Source: Roseiarcus sp963832305
GTDB taxonomy: Bacteria > Pseudomonadota > Alphaproteobacteria > Rhizobiales > Beijerinckiaceae
Reading direction: 5' to 3'
Assembly (NCBI GenBank): GCA_963832305.1
Contig: CAWHTU010000002.1
Span: 23,333 to 87,332, forward strand
Length of the DNA stretch: 64,000 nucleotides
Below, piece after piece: positions 26,241-35,965 of the stretch (position 1 is its first letter; each line of letters begins with the position of its first letter). The translations under genes were made by a program, and so were the position numbers. A model generated the notes under the pieces. The model was not told the DNA's origin and ran no database searches. It worked only from the letters and a program-made list of their open reading frames with translations.

Positions 26241-28898
26241 ATGCGCACATCGGTCGGACAGCCAGTTCGCCTCATCGATTATCGTCCGCCCGACTATCTC
26301 ATCGACCTTGTGGACCTCGACGTGTCGCTTGACATCCATGCGACGCGAGTCGTCTCGACCTTGTCGCTGCGGCCCAATCCCGCCGGCCGGAATGGCGCCC
26401 CCCTTGAGCTTGACGGCGACGAGCTCCTGTTCATTTCCGCCAGATTGGACGGCGCGCCGCTCGATGACGCCGATTTCGAGGCGAGCCCGTCGCTCTTTCA
26501 GCTTCGCCGGCCGCCGCAGCGACCGTTCGAACTCAAGATCGAGACCCGGCTCGATCCGGCGGCCAATACCAAGCTGATGGGTCTCTATCGCACCGGTGCG
26601 GCCTATTGCACCCAGTGCGAAGCCGAGGGGTTCCGGCGCATAACCTATTTCCTCGACCGGCCGGACGTGCTCTCGATCTATCGGGTGCGGCTCGAGGCGG
26701 ATCGGGACGAGGCGCCGGTCCTGCTTTCCAACGGCAATCTTGAAGCCACAGGAGAGGCCGACATTGCCGGCCGCCACTACGCTATCTGGCGGGACCCGCA
26801 CAAGAAGCCGTGCTACCTGTTCGCGCTGGTCGCCGGAAATCTCGGCCGTGTCGACGATTCGTTCGTCACCGCATCTGGCCGCAATGTCGCGCTCGCCATC
26901 TACGTGGAACATGGCCGCGAGAACCGGGCCCACTACGCGATGGGCGCGCTCAAGCGATCGATGGCCTGGGACGAACAGGCTTACGGACGCGAATACGATC
27001 TCGATGTGTTCAACATCGTCGCCGTCTCCGACTTCAATATGGGCGCGATGGAGAACAAGGGCCTCAACGTCTTCAACGACAAATACGTGCTCGCATCGCC
27101 AGACACGGCGACCGACGACGACTACGCGAGCATCGAGGGGGTGATCGCCCACGAGTATTTTCATAACTGGACGGGCAATCGGGTGACCTGCCGGGACTGG
27201 TTCCAGCTGTGCCTCAAAGAGGGACTGACCGTGTTCCGCGACCAGGATTTTTCGGCCGACATGCGCTCCGCGCCGGTCGAGCGCATCGGTGACGTTCGCG
27301 CGCTGCGCGCCGCGCAGTTCCCCGAGGACGCCGGCCCGCTGGCGCACAACGTCCGGCCCGAGGTCTATCACGAGATCAGCAACTTCTACACCGCGACCGT
27401 CTATCAGAAAGGCGCCGAGGTCATCCGCATGCTGAAGCGCTTGATAGGCGCCGAGGCGTTCCGCGCCGGGATGGACCTTTACTTCGCCCGCTACGACGGA
27501 CATGCGGCGACGGTCGAGGACTTCATCGCCTGTTTTGAGACTGTTTCCGGCCGCGACCTGACCCAATTCATGCGCTGGTACAGCCAGGCCGGCACTCCGA
27601 AGGTCGCGGTTCGCACCGCCTACGATGCGGCCGCCAAGACCTACCGGCTCGAAATCGTCCAGTCGCTCGCGCCGACGCCGGGACAAGCCTTAAAATTGCC
27701 GGCCACGATGCCGCTCGCGCTCGGCCTGGTCGGTCCCGACGGCGGCGATCTGCAGCTCGCGTCGTCGGAGGCGACCGCCAGCGAACTCGCGAGCGGCGTA
27801 TTCGAACTCAAGGACGCGCGGCGATCAATTGTTTTTCACGACGTGCTTCAGCGACCCACGTTATCGTTCCTTCGCGGCTTCTCGGCGCCGGTGCGAGCGG
27901 ACGACGACCTGACCGAGGAGGATTTGATTGTCCTTTCGCGGCATGACAGCGACAACTTCAACCGCTGGCAATCGCTCCAGAGCCTGGGGACGCGCATTCT
28001 GATCCGTGGCGTAGGCGCCATTCGCGCCGGCCGCGCGCCGGAGCGTGACGGCGCGCTGGCTGCCGCCTTCGGCGCCCTGATTGAGGACGCTCGCGTTGGC
28101 CGCATCGATCACGCCTTCGCCGCTCTGGCGATGAGCCTGCCGACGGAAGCCGACATTGCGCGCGAGATCGGCCAGGACGTCGATCCGGATGCGATCTACG
28201 TCGCGCGCAAGACCATGCGCGGCGCGCTCGGCCGCGCGCATGCTGAGGCGCTCGCCGCCCTGCACGCCGAGCTCGCCGATACGTCGCCGTTCAGCCCCGA
28301 CGCCGCGGCAGCTGGCCGCCGCGCGCTTCGCAACGTCGCTCTCAGCCTGTTCGTCGACGGCGACGTGATCGAGGGACTGGAGCTCGCCCATCGCCAGCTC
28401 GCCGAGGCGGACAACATGACAGAGCGCCTCGGCGCGTTGACCGCGATCGCCCTCAAGCCCGACGCCGCGCGCGAGCATGCCCTCGACGCCTTCGGCCGGC
28501 GCTACGCGATGGAGCCGCTCATTCTCGACAAATGGTTTGCGCTCCAGGCCCTCATTCCCGAGCGCGAGACGCTGGAGAGGGTGCGCGCGCTGATGAACCA
28601 CCGCGGGTTCTCGCTCGCCAACCCCAATCGCGTCCGGGCGCTGATCGGCGGGTTCACCGCCAATCAGACGCAATTCAATCGAGCTGACGGGGCAGGCTTT
28701 GAGTTGCTCGAAGAGATGGTGGTCTTTCTCGACCCGAGCAACCCGCAGATCGCCGCGCGGCTCTTGACCGCCATGCGGTCGTGGCGGTCGCTGGAGGGGG
28801 TCCGCCGCGGGAATGCCGAAGGCATGCTGAGGCGCATCGCGGCGCGGCCTTCTCTGTCGCCGGATGTGCGCGACATCGTGACCCGGAGCCTCGGCTAG
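26241..28898 (+). CDS. pepN: aminopeptidase N (M1 family)
   Basis: An 885-residue cytoplasmic zinc aminopeptidase of the gammaproteobacterial-type PepN group, which trims N-terminal residues from peptides. The exopeptidase motif GAMEN is at 268-272 and the zinc site H304-E-Y-F-H308 with the third ligand Glu327 in KEGLTVFRDQDF. The N-terminal beta domain (with the CTQCEAEGFRRITYFLDRPD block) and long C-terminal helical domain match the usual 870-890 length. GGAAAGG precedes the ATG. It starts 35 bases after murI on the same strand and could be cotranscribed. Confidence 0.95.
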   Translation: MRTSVGQPVRLIDYRPPDYLIDLVDLDVSLDIHATRVVSTLSLRPNPAGRNGAPLELDGDELLFISARLDGAPLDDADFEASPSLFQLRRPPQRPFELKIETRLDPAANTKLMGLYRTGAAYCTQCEAEGFRRITYFLDRPDVLSIYRVRLEADRDEAPVLLSNGNLEATGEADIAGRHYAIWRDPHKKPCYLFALVAGNLGRVDDSFVTASGRNVALAIYVEHGRENRAHYAMGALKRSMAWDEQAYGREYDLDVFNIVAVSDFNMGAMENKGLNVFNDKYVLASPDTATDDDYASIEGVIAHEYFHNWTGNRVTCRDWFQLCLKEGLTVFRDQDFSADMRSAPVERIGDVRALRAAQFPEDAGPLAHNVRPEVYHEISNFYTATVYQKGAEVIRMLKRLIGAEAFRAGMDLYFARYDGHAATVEDFIACFETVSGRDLTQFMRWYSQAGTPKVAVRTAYDAAAKTYRLEIVQSLAPTPGQALKLPATMPLALGLVGPDGGDLQLASSEATASELASGVFELKDARRSIVFHDVLQRPTLSFLRGFSAPVRADDDLTEEDLIVLSRHDSDNFNRWQSLQSLGTRILIRGVGAIRAGRAPERDGALAAAFGALIEDARVGRIDHAFAALAMSLPTEADIAREIGQDVDPDAIYVARKTMRGALGRAHAEALAALHAELADTSPFSPDAAAAGRRALRNVALSLFVDGDVIEGLELAHRQLAEADNMTERLGALTAIALKPDAAREHALDAFGRRYAMEPLILDKWFALQALIPERETLERVRALMNHRGFSLANPNRVRALIGGFTANQTQFNRADGAGFELLEEMVVFLDPSNPQIAARLLTAMRSWRSLEGVRRGNAEGMLRRIAARPSLSPDVRDIVTRSLG

Positions 28899-29038
28899 GC
28901 TGCGGATCTGCGGTCGCCAAGCCCTTGCGCGCGCCTCGCTTAAGTCGCGCGTCGGGTGTTTCTGCGCGCTGACGTCCGCCAATTCTCTCGCAGCCCCCGT
29001 TCGGCCACATTTTTTTCCGTCCGCCCGTGTCAAGGGTC

Positions 29039-29067
29039 TGGACAAAGATTCGCACAAGGATTCTTAT
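29039..29067 (+). promoter_or_regulatory. possible promoter of the PAS histidine kinase
   Basis: TGGACA, 17 bases, TCTTAT in an AT-richer patch about 65 bases before the kinase start. It is a fair sigma-70 match by eye only. Confidence 0.3.
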
Positions 29068-29131
29068 CGTAGTGATTCGGGCGTGAAGGCGGCTGCCCGA
29101 GTGTAATTTGTGGCGAAGTCTGGGAAGGGCA

Positions 29132-31507
29132 ATGACGCGTGTAAGCGCGGCAAACGGGGACACATGTCCGGAGGGGCCAGCCCGAGCGCTGGGGGCGGAA
29201 GCGGCGCTTCGCTTTGCCGCGGCGTGGGCGCATCGCCCGATTGAAACGCTTAAGCGCGCGCATCGGCGTCTTCTGGCGACGGTTCGCGCGGGGGCGATTC
29301 CGCCGGCAGCTTCGATCGGGACAGGTGTCGCGATCATCGGGATTGTCGCGCTGACGCTGTACCACCTGCGGCTCGAACATGACCTCGCGCTGCGCACCGC
29401 CGCGCATGAGGTGGATATCCGCGCGACCCTGCTCGCCCAGCGGCTCAACGCGGCGCTCATCGCTGAGCCGCAAGGGTCTGAGGCCGAAATCTTCCGAAGT
29501 GTGCTTGAGGCCCATCCCGACGAGCGGCTCGCCGAGGCGATCCTCATTGACCATAGCGGGCGTCTGTTCACTTTCGACCGGACGCAGGCCGCGCCCAATT
29601 CTCCGCTTGCGGCTCTCTTCGGCAGCCGCAGAGCTGCCTTTTCGGCTGGCGATTGGGGCGGCGTGGTCAAATTCCAGACCGAGCGAGGCGACGAACAATT
29701 TGCGGCCGTGCGAACGCTATCGCGGACTTCGGCAAGAGTGGCCTTCGCTTCGCCGGTTGATCTTCATCTCGTGGCCTGGCGTCGTGCGGCGCTGCTGACG
29801 GTCTTTCTGCTCTCCTCGACGGTTGCGCTCATGATCGCGGCGGCGGGCCTCTACGGGGTCGACGCCAGCGGCAAGCGCAGGCGCGTTCGCGAAGAGCGCG
29901 CGAGGCGCGCCCGCGTCGACCTGGCCCTCAATCGCGGGCGTTGCGGCCTATGGACGTGGGATTTGGCGAGCGGCCATATCCATTGGTCGGCCTCCATGTT
30001 CGGCCTCCTCGAACTCGAGGAGCGGCCGAGCCGTTGGACGATCGCCGACCTGCAACGCCTCATGCACCCTGACGACGAGTCCCTGGAGGCGATCGCGCGG
30101 ATCGCCGCCGAGCGGCGCGGCGAGTGCATCGACGTCGAGTTCCGCATGCGGGCGGCGGACGGGCGCTGGGTGTGGCTTCGCAAGCGAGCGGATATCGTCG
30201 AGGATGAGGAGACCGGCGCCGCGAGCCTGATCGGCATCGCCTTCGACGTGACCGAGCGCAAGCGCGAGGCCGAGCTGTCGGCGACCGCCGACCAGCGCCT
30301 GCGCGACGCGATCGAGGCGATCTCGGAAGCCTTCGTTCTCTGGGATTCGAGCAATCGGCTGGTGCTGTGCAACTCGAAATATCAAGGCCTGCGCGATCAG
30401 GCCCGCGGGCCGGGACGGTCCGGCGCGCGCCGCGCCGCACTCGTCGCGCAGGGCGAAGCCCCCGTTGTCGCCCACGAGATCCTGGGCATCGAGGGCGACG
30501 GCGCCTTTGCCGGCCCGCCGCGCACCTACGAAACGCGCCTCGCCGACGGGCGCTGGCTCCAGGTCAATGAGCGCCGCACCCGCGACGGCGGCTATGTATC
30601 GGTCGGCGCCGACATCACCGCGCTGAAGGAACACGAGCAGCAACTCATCAACTCCGAGCGGCTTCTGCTGGCAACTGTCGCTCAGCTCAAACAGTCGCGG
30701 CGATCGCTCGAGGAGCAGGCCCAGCAGCTCGCCGATCTTGCCGAACGCTATCACGAGCAGAAATCGCGGGCCGAGGCGGCCAACCGCGCCAAGGCGGAGT
30801 TCCTCGCCAACATGAGCCATGAGCTGCGCACGCCGCTAAACGCCATCATCGGTTTCTCGCAGCTGATGGGAAGCCAGACCTTTGGGCCGTTGGGATCGCA
30901 GAAGTACCATGACTATTGCGCCCACATTCTCGCCGGCGGCGAGTATCTCTTGCATGTGGTCAGCGACGTTCTCGACATGGCGCGGCTCGAGGCCGGCCGG
31001 GAGCGCCTGTCTTACGCCCGCTTCCGCGCCGAGCAGGCGGTGAGCCGGGCAGTGCTCGACGTCGCGCCGACCGCGCGCGAAAAGCGAATCGCGGTCAGGG
31101 TCGAGGTCAGCCCGGATGTGACAATCGAAGCGGACTCTCTCGCGGTCGAGCGGATCCTCACCACGCTCATGCGCAATGCGGTGAAATTCGCGCCGGAGGG
31201 CGGCGAAATCTCCATCGGCGCAGCAGCCGTCGGAGATCTGGTCCATTTCGTCGTCGAGGACAACGGCCCGGGCATCACTGCCCAAGACGTCGTGCGCCTG
31301 GGCCGCCCCTTCGAGCAGGGCGACGTCGTCATGGCCAATGGCATGAAAGGATCGGGGCTCGGCCTGGCCATCGCCAACTCGCTGGTCGAGTTGCATGGGG
31401 GAACGCTCCGGCTCCAGTCACAGGCCGGCGGGGGCGCGGCGGCGGTGGTCTCCCTGCCGAAGGTCCAGCGGAGCCTACGCGCCCTTGCGATGGCGCGCGT
31501 GGCGTGA
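29132..31507 (+). CDS. PAS domain hybrid-less sensor histidine kinase
   Basis: A 791-residue membrane sensor kinase. Two hydrophobic helices (ASIGTGVAIIGIVALTLYHL and ALLTVFLLSSTVALMIAAAG) bracket a periplasmic sensor region of about 130 residues. Cytoplasmic parts in order: a PAS/PAC domain (WTWDLASGHIHWS, GIAFDVTERKRE), a second PAS-like domain (SEAFVLWDSSNRLVLCNSKY), a coiled coil rich in Gln and Glu, HisKA with the phospho-His in MSHELRTPLNAIIGFS, and HATPase (LMRNAVKFAPEGG N box, VEDNGPGI G1, GSGLGLAIANSLVELHGG G2). No receiver or adjacent regulator exists, so it is an orphan of the PleC/DivJ-like type common in Rhizobiales. GGAAGGG precedes the chosen ATG. Confidence 0.9.
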   Translation: MTRVSAANGDTCPEGPARALGAEAALRFAAAWAHRPIETLKRAHRRLLATVRAGAIPPAASIGTGVAIIGIVALTLYHLRLEHDLALRTAAHEVDIRATLLAQRLNAALIAEPQGSEAEIFRSVLEAHPDERLAEAILIDHSGRLFTFDRTQAAPNSPLAALFGSRRAAFSAGDWGGVVKFQTERGDEQFAAVRTLSRTSARVAFASPVDLHLVAWRRAALLTVFLLSSTVALMIAAAGLYGVDASGKRRRVREERARRARVDLALNRGRCGLWTWDLASGHIHWSASMFGLLELEERPSRWTIADLQRLMHPDDESLEAIARIAAERRGECIDVEFRMRAADGRWVWLRKRADIVEDEETGAASLIGIAFDVTERKREAELSATADQRLRDAIEAISEAFVLWDSSNRLVLCNSKYQGLRDQARGPGRSGARRAALVAQGEAPVVAHEILGIEGDGAFAGPPRTYETRLADGRWLQVNERRTRDGGYVSVGADITALKEHEQQLINSERLLLATVAQLKQSRRSLEEQAQQLADLAERYHEQKSRAEAANRAKAEFLANMSHELRTPLNAIIGFSQLMGSQTFGPLGSQKYHDYCAHILAGGEYLLHVVSDVLDMARLEAGRERLSYARFRAEQAVSRAVLDVAPTAREKRIAVRVEVSPDVTIEADSLAVERILTTLMRNAVKFAPEGGEISIGAAAVGDLVHFVVEDNGPGITAQDVVRLGRPFEQGDVVMANGMKGSGLGLAIANSLVELHGGTLRLQSQAGGGAAAVVSLPKVQRSLRALAMARVA

Positions 31508-31876
31508 AGGGCGCGCCCCGGCGGGCGCCTAACGACCGATGAGGCGTTCATAAGCCGGCGGGCAATGGCATTTGCGCGGCCGCTCGCCACGTCGCTAGTT
31601 CGTCCACTCAATCAGCTTACACCGCTGCAGTTTTCCGCGCTGTGAGCCCGCTCACAGCCCCGGGCGGCAGTGCTGTCCTACCGTCGGCCTGCGGGACGGC
31701 AGGTGTGCTCGTCCCGGCCCTCGGGAGGGGTGCGTCCAGAACGTGAACTGATTGCGCCATTAGCGCGAGATTGGATGGAGCGGGCGTCGTCCGATCATCA
31801 AACCTCGGCATGAAATGGCGACAGGTTTCGATCGGGAAGCAATCCGAGCGATGGGCTGTCACGGAGGACTTGAGCG
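31508..31876. other. long leader region before the double cold-shock gene
   Basis: 369 bases without a convincing gene. It holds the perfect inverted repeat at 31639-31658 and ends in a strong ribosome site (GGAGG) before the cold-shock ATG. Long untranslated leaders are known for cspA-type genes, where they sense temperature, so a structured leader is plausible here. Confidence 0.4.
31639..31658. promoter_or_regulatory. perfect 20-bp inverted repeat
   Basis: GCTGTGAGC, two bases (CC), GCTCACAGC. The symmetry is perfect over nine bases each side with no T run after it, so it suits a dimeric regulator's operator better than a terminator. It lies 219 bases before the cold-shock start and 131 bases after the kinase stop. 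Confidence 0.55.
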
Positions 31877-32524
31877 ATGGGTAATGTTCATCAGTTGCGT
31901 TCCCCGGGGAGGCATCCGTTCGAAGCCGGCGAGGCGATTGTGGAGGCGACTGAGTCGTCCGATTTGCGCGGTTTGGCGGGAGGCCAGGAGGATGCAACCA
32001 GCGTTTTTGGCAATTCCGCGGCTGGCGCCGATTCGTTGGCGAGCGGGCTGACGGTCGAGGCGACGGTGAAATGGTTCAACGCGGAGAAAGGTTATGGCTT
32101 CGTCGAGCTGACCGGTGGCGGGGGCGATGCCTTCCTGCATCTCAAGACCCTGCGCCAGATCGGACGCGAGACGCTACCCTCGGGGGCGAAGCTTCGCGCC
32201 GTGGTGCGGTCTGGCTCCCGGGGCGCGCAGGTGGTGAGGGTGAACGAGGTCGACACCACGAGCGCCATCGAACGACCGGAGCGGCCACAGCGACGGCCGA
32301 CCCCCGACGCATCGACCGCCGTCGGTTTGACCGGCAAGGTCAAGTGGTTTGACGGCGCGCGCGGGTTTGGCTTCGTCGCGAGCGACGACTTCGGCAAGGA
32401 CGTATTCGTCCACCACTCGGTTCTGGGCGCCTCGGGTGTCTCAAACCTCGCCGAGGGCCAGCCGGTTTCGATGCGCGTCGTCGAGACGCCGAAGGGCCGC
32501 GAGGCGATCGCGATCACACTCTAG
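31877..32524 (+). CDS. double cold-shock domain protein
   Basis: A 215-residue nucleic-acid chaperone with two cold-shock domains. After a disordered N-terminal segment of about 55 residues, CSD1 reads ATVKWFNAEKGYGFVELTGG with DAFLHLKTL; CSD2 reads GKVKWFDGARGFGFVASDDF with DVFVHHSVL. Both RNP1 (KGYGFV, RGFGFV) and RNP2 motifs are intact in CSD2, while CSD1 has the less usual FLHLK in RNP2. A linker of about 25 residues rich in Arg/Pro joins them. Two-domain forms are typical of alphaproteobacteria and bind single-stranded RNA or DNA under stress or in stationary phase. GGAGG lies 8 bases upstream. Confidence 0.92.
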   Translation: MGNVHQLRSPGRHPFEAGEAIVEATESSDLRGLAGGQEDATSVFGNSAAGADSLASGLTVEATVKWFNAEKGYGFVELTGGGGDAFLHLKTLRQIGRETLPSGAKLRAVVRSGSRGAQVVRVNEVDTTSAIERPERPQRRPTPDASTAVGLTGKVKWFDGARGFGFVASDDFGKDVFVHHSVLGASGVSNLAEGQPVSMRVVETPKGREAIAITL

Positions 32525-32718
32525 GGTCGGGGATTGAGCCCTAGCGGCGATCAGGCCGACGGGCTTCGCCTGCGATCCTTTGGTCCGAGGCCCGGGCTAC
32601 GGGCCCTCTCTCATCGGCCGGGCGCTGGCGAACGCCGCGTCTTTCCGAGGCCAGGAGCCGTTGGGCCGGCCGCCCCGGTTTGAGGCGAGTGAGCGGGATC
32701 GCTTCGGGCGGCAATCTC

Positions 32719-32747
32719 TTGCAGAAAATCAGAAACTAGGCTAAAGC
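32719..32747 (+). promoter_or_regulatory. promoter-like site, family copy C
   Basis: TTGCAG, 17 bases, TAAAGC. The spacer begins AAAATCAGAA exactly where copies A and B have it. The -10 is the weakest of the four related sites. Confidence 0.4.
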
Positions 32748-32880
32748 TGTTCCCGTGAACAATCCCGCCTTGCCTCATGCCAAGACCGCGAGCCGCCGTT
32801 CCGCCGCCTCTCACGCCCGAGAAAAAATCGTCCCCCCGTTCGAGCCACGCAACGCATTGAAAACTCTCGATTCGGACGAG

Positions 32881-32910
32881 AGAATCCAAGAAAATCCAAG
32901 ACAATCCAAC
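32881..32910. repeat. 10-bp tandem repeat, three units
   Basis: Units AGAATCCAAG, AAAATCCAAG and ACAATCCAAC share the core AATCCAA. They occupy the place that the 21-bp arrays hold in copies A and B, about 20 bases after the conserved CATTGAAAA block. Confidence 0.7.
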
Positions 32911-32986
32911 GTCATGAGCGGAGGTCTTCGCCGCGAACCGGCCATGAGCCAAGGAAACCCAAACGCGCGCTAATGCGCCAATCCCG

Positions 32987-33730
<744 letters not shown>

Positions 33731-33733
33731 CGA

Positions 33734-34720
33734 TCAGGTTCCTGCCTGGTGCCGGCGCTCAAGCCACGAGTGCAACGCCATCATGCCGAGGATGATGGCG
33801 CCGATGAAGATGTTATAGGCGAGGCCAGGCACGCCGATCAGCACAATGCCGTTACGCATCACACGCAGGATGAGGATGCCGATGACCGTCCCGATGATCG
33901 TGCCGCGCCCGCCGGTGAGCGCCGTGCCGCCGATCACGACCATCGCGATCACCTCAAGCTCATAGCCCGTGCCGCTGTTCGGATTCGCCGCGGAAGTGCG
34001 GATCGAACTGATGATTCCGGCGAAGGATGACATGACGGCGGAAAGGATGAAGAGCGCGACCTTCACGGCCGAGACGTCGACGCCGCGGGCCCGCGCCGCG
34101 CTGGCGTTGCCGCCGGTCGCCTGGATCCAATTGCCGTATTTGGTCTCGGTGAGAACGTAACCGAGAATGACGGCGGCGGCGATAAACCAGAACAGCGAGG
34201 CGTAGACGCGGAAGGGGCCGATGTAGAAATCGCCGACCAGCAAGCTCGCGAGCCATTCCCCGCCCGCGCTCCAGGTGCGTTGCGGGAAGCCGTTGGTGAC
34301 AAACAGCGCGCTGCCGCGCACGACGAGCAGCATGCCGAGGGTGACGAGGAAGGATGGGATCTTGAGCCGCGTGACGAATAGCCCGTTGAACAACCCGATC
34401 AGCGCCGCGACCACAAGGCTGATCAGGAATGCGACGTTCAGCGACGTCAGGCCGGCGTTGAACAGCGTCCACATGACGACGGGCGCAAATCCAAATAACG
34501 ACCCGACGGAGAGATCGAATTCGCCCGCGGTCATCAGCAGCGTCATCGCCAAAGCGATGAGCCCGAGCTCGACCGTAAAGGTCAGGGTGTTGCTGATATT
34601 GAGCACGGACAGGAAGTCGGGATTGATCGCGGTGAAGACCGCGATCTCAAGCACCAGCAGCACGAACGGTCCGAACTCGGGCGCCGAAATGAGACGCCGG
34701 AGTTGGGATTCTGGCTTCAA
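33734..34720 (-). CDS. sugar ABC transporter permease
   Basis: A 328-residue inner-membrane permease of the CUT2 family (RbsC/FrcC-like). It has about ten hydrophobic helices and the family's EAA-like and glycine blocks: MTAGEFDLSVGSLFG, LFVTRLKIPSFLVTLGML, GGNASAARARGVDV and GGTALTGGRGTIIGTVIGI. The best start is a TTG with GGTGA upstream; an out-of-frame ATG nearby gives only a tripeptide. It follows the binding-protein gene by about 196 bases and precedes the ATPase by 3. That order (binding protein, permease, ATPase) is a normal FrcBCA layout. Confidence 0.92.
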   Translation of the reverse strand: MKPESQLRRLISAPEFGPFVLLVLEIAVFTAINPDFLSVLNISNTLTFTVELGLIALAMTLLMTAGEFDLSVGSLFGFAPVVMWTLFNAGLTSLNVAFLISLVVAALIGLFNGLFVTRLKIPSFLVTLGMLLVVRGSALFVTNGFPQRTWSAGGEWLASLLVGDFYIGPFRVYASLFWFIAAAVILGYVLTETKYGNWIQATGGNASAARARGVDVSAVKVALFILSAVMSSFAGIISSIRTSAANPNSGTGYELEVIAMVVIGGTALTGGRGTIIGTVIGILILRVMRNGIVLIGVPGLAYNIFIGAIILGMMALHSWLERRHQAGT

Positions 34721-34916
34721 AGGCGCATCACCGATGGATGAGCGGACGGCGGCGATCGTAAGCCCCTCCAGTTGGCGGCTTCAACCTTTGCAGCGCGGCG
34801 TCTCGCGCTGCGTTTGAGGATGCAGGATTATGAGCCTCCGTCCAACCGGGAGCTGACGCACACGGTTGGACCAGCGAGGGCGTGGGAGCGGACGACTTGC
34901 GACTTGCCTGCCTGGC

Positions 34917-35849
34917 CTACTTGCCCGACATGATCTTGTCGTAGAGGGCCGCGTTGTCCTTGCCGTAGAGCGTGCCGACGGTGATGTTAAATCCGGGCGG
35001 AATGCCGGACGTCGCCATATTCGCCACTGACAAGGCCATATAACTCGTCGCTTGCGGATCCTGCCACTCGGCGGCGTTGACGTACCCGGTCATAACTTCG
35101 CTAGTCGTGTCGCGAGAATTGCCCCAACCGACCACTGGAATTTCACCCGGCTTCACGCCGACTTGATCGAAGACGCGTTTAATCGAGCCGGTGACGAGAT
35201 CTCCGAGCCCGATGATCGCCTTGATTTTTTTGCGATTGGCGGTGAGGTAATCACTCATGCGGGAAATGACGTTCGCCTGATCGAGCGTGTTGTCGGTGAC
35301 TTCCCAGGTGATGTTGAGCGGCTTGAAGACGGTGGCGATCGCCTTTTCCTCTTCGACGCCATAGCTCGCCCCGGGAACCTCGACCGGCAGCCAAACGAAA
35401 TCGCCAGATTTCACCAGACCATGGTCAACCAGATATTGCGCCCAGCCTTTTCCGACGACCGCGAGATCGCCGCCGACATAAGCATTGAAGTTCACTTTGG
35501 CGTCCGGGGTGTTGAAGTTGACGACCGGAATGCCGGCGGCCCGCGCCTCCTTGACGACGTCGACCAGGCTGCCCGGGTCGGGGCTCGTCGTGACGATTGC
35601 GTCGGCCTTGGCTGCGATTGCGGCGCGGATCGCTTCCTGTTGCGAGGGGACGTCTCCGTTATGGAACGACGTCTTGACCGTCTGCCCCGTGTCCTTTGCC
35701 CACGCCTCCGCGCCGGCGAGGAAATAGGTCCACACCGGATCGGCGGGCGATCCGTGCGAGATCCAGTAGAATGTCTTGGCTTGAACGGCCGCCGGCAGAG
35801 ACAGCGCAATGAACGCGAACGCTACGATCCTCGCAAGGTACTTGAGCAT
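34917..35849 (-). CDS. sugar ABC transporter substrate-binding protein
   Basis: A 310-residue periplasmic binding protein of the RbsB/FrcB type. The signal peptide is MLKYLARIVAFAFIALSLPA with cleavage after VQA. Family blocks are SHGSPADPVWTYFLAGAEAW, IAAKADAIVTTSPDP, AAGIPVVNFNTPDA and AIIGLGDLVTGSIKRVFDQV. It captures a sugar or related polyol for the importer encoded downstream. A strong GGGGAGG site lies before the ATG and a gap of about 196 bases before the permease may contain a stem to raise its level over the membrane parts. No kinase, isomerase or regulator gene adjoins, so the ligand is open. Confidence 0.92.
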   Translation of the reverse strand: MLKYLARIVAFAFIALSLPAAVQAKTFYWISHGSPADPVWTYFLAGAEAWAKDTGQTVKTSFHNGDVPSQQEAIRAAIAAKADAIVTTSPDPGSLVDVVKEARAAGIPVVNFNTPDAKVNFNAYVGGDLAVVGKGWAQYLVDHGLVKSGDFVWLPVEVPGASYGVEEEKAIATVFKPLNITWEVTDNTLDQANVISRMSDYLTANRKKIKAIIGLGDLVTGSIKRVFDQVGVKPGEIPVVGWGNSRDTTSEVMTGYVNAAEWQDPQATSYMALSVANMATSGIPPGFNITVGTLYGKDNAALYDKIMSGK

Positions 35850-35965
35850 GGATTCCTCCCCGCATTTACACTGACACCGGGTAGCGTCCGGTCTTCTGAA
35901 CTTATGTCAGCTTCGCACGGCGTCGCCATCGAGACAAGGCGACCGCGGCGGGGCCGCGCCAAAAT

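Larger units (their letters stand above)
32525..32986. other. intergenic region carrying repeat-family copy C
   Basis: 462 bases without a supported gene. A GC-rich stem (GGCCCG-5-CGGGCC, 32589-32605) follows the cold-shock gene and might help end its transcript, though no T run follows. Then come the promoter-like site at 32719-32747, a block AACGCATTGAAAA at 32851-32863 shared with copies A and B, and a three-unit 10-bp repeat. An open frame from GTG 32755 to 32973 spans it. Confidence 0.55.

Noticed and set aside
26154..27686. 510-codon frame antisense to pepN
   Set aside because: High-GC shadow frame; pepN on the other strand carries all catalytic motifs.
31639..31658. palindrome as intrinsic terminator of the histidine kinase gene
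   Set aside because: No T run follows and it lies 131 bases after the stop.
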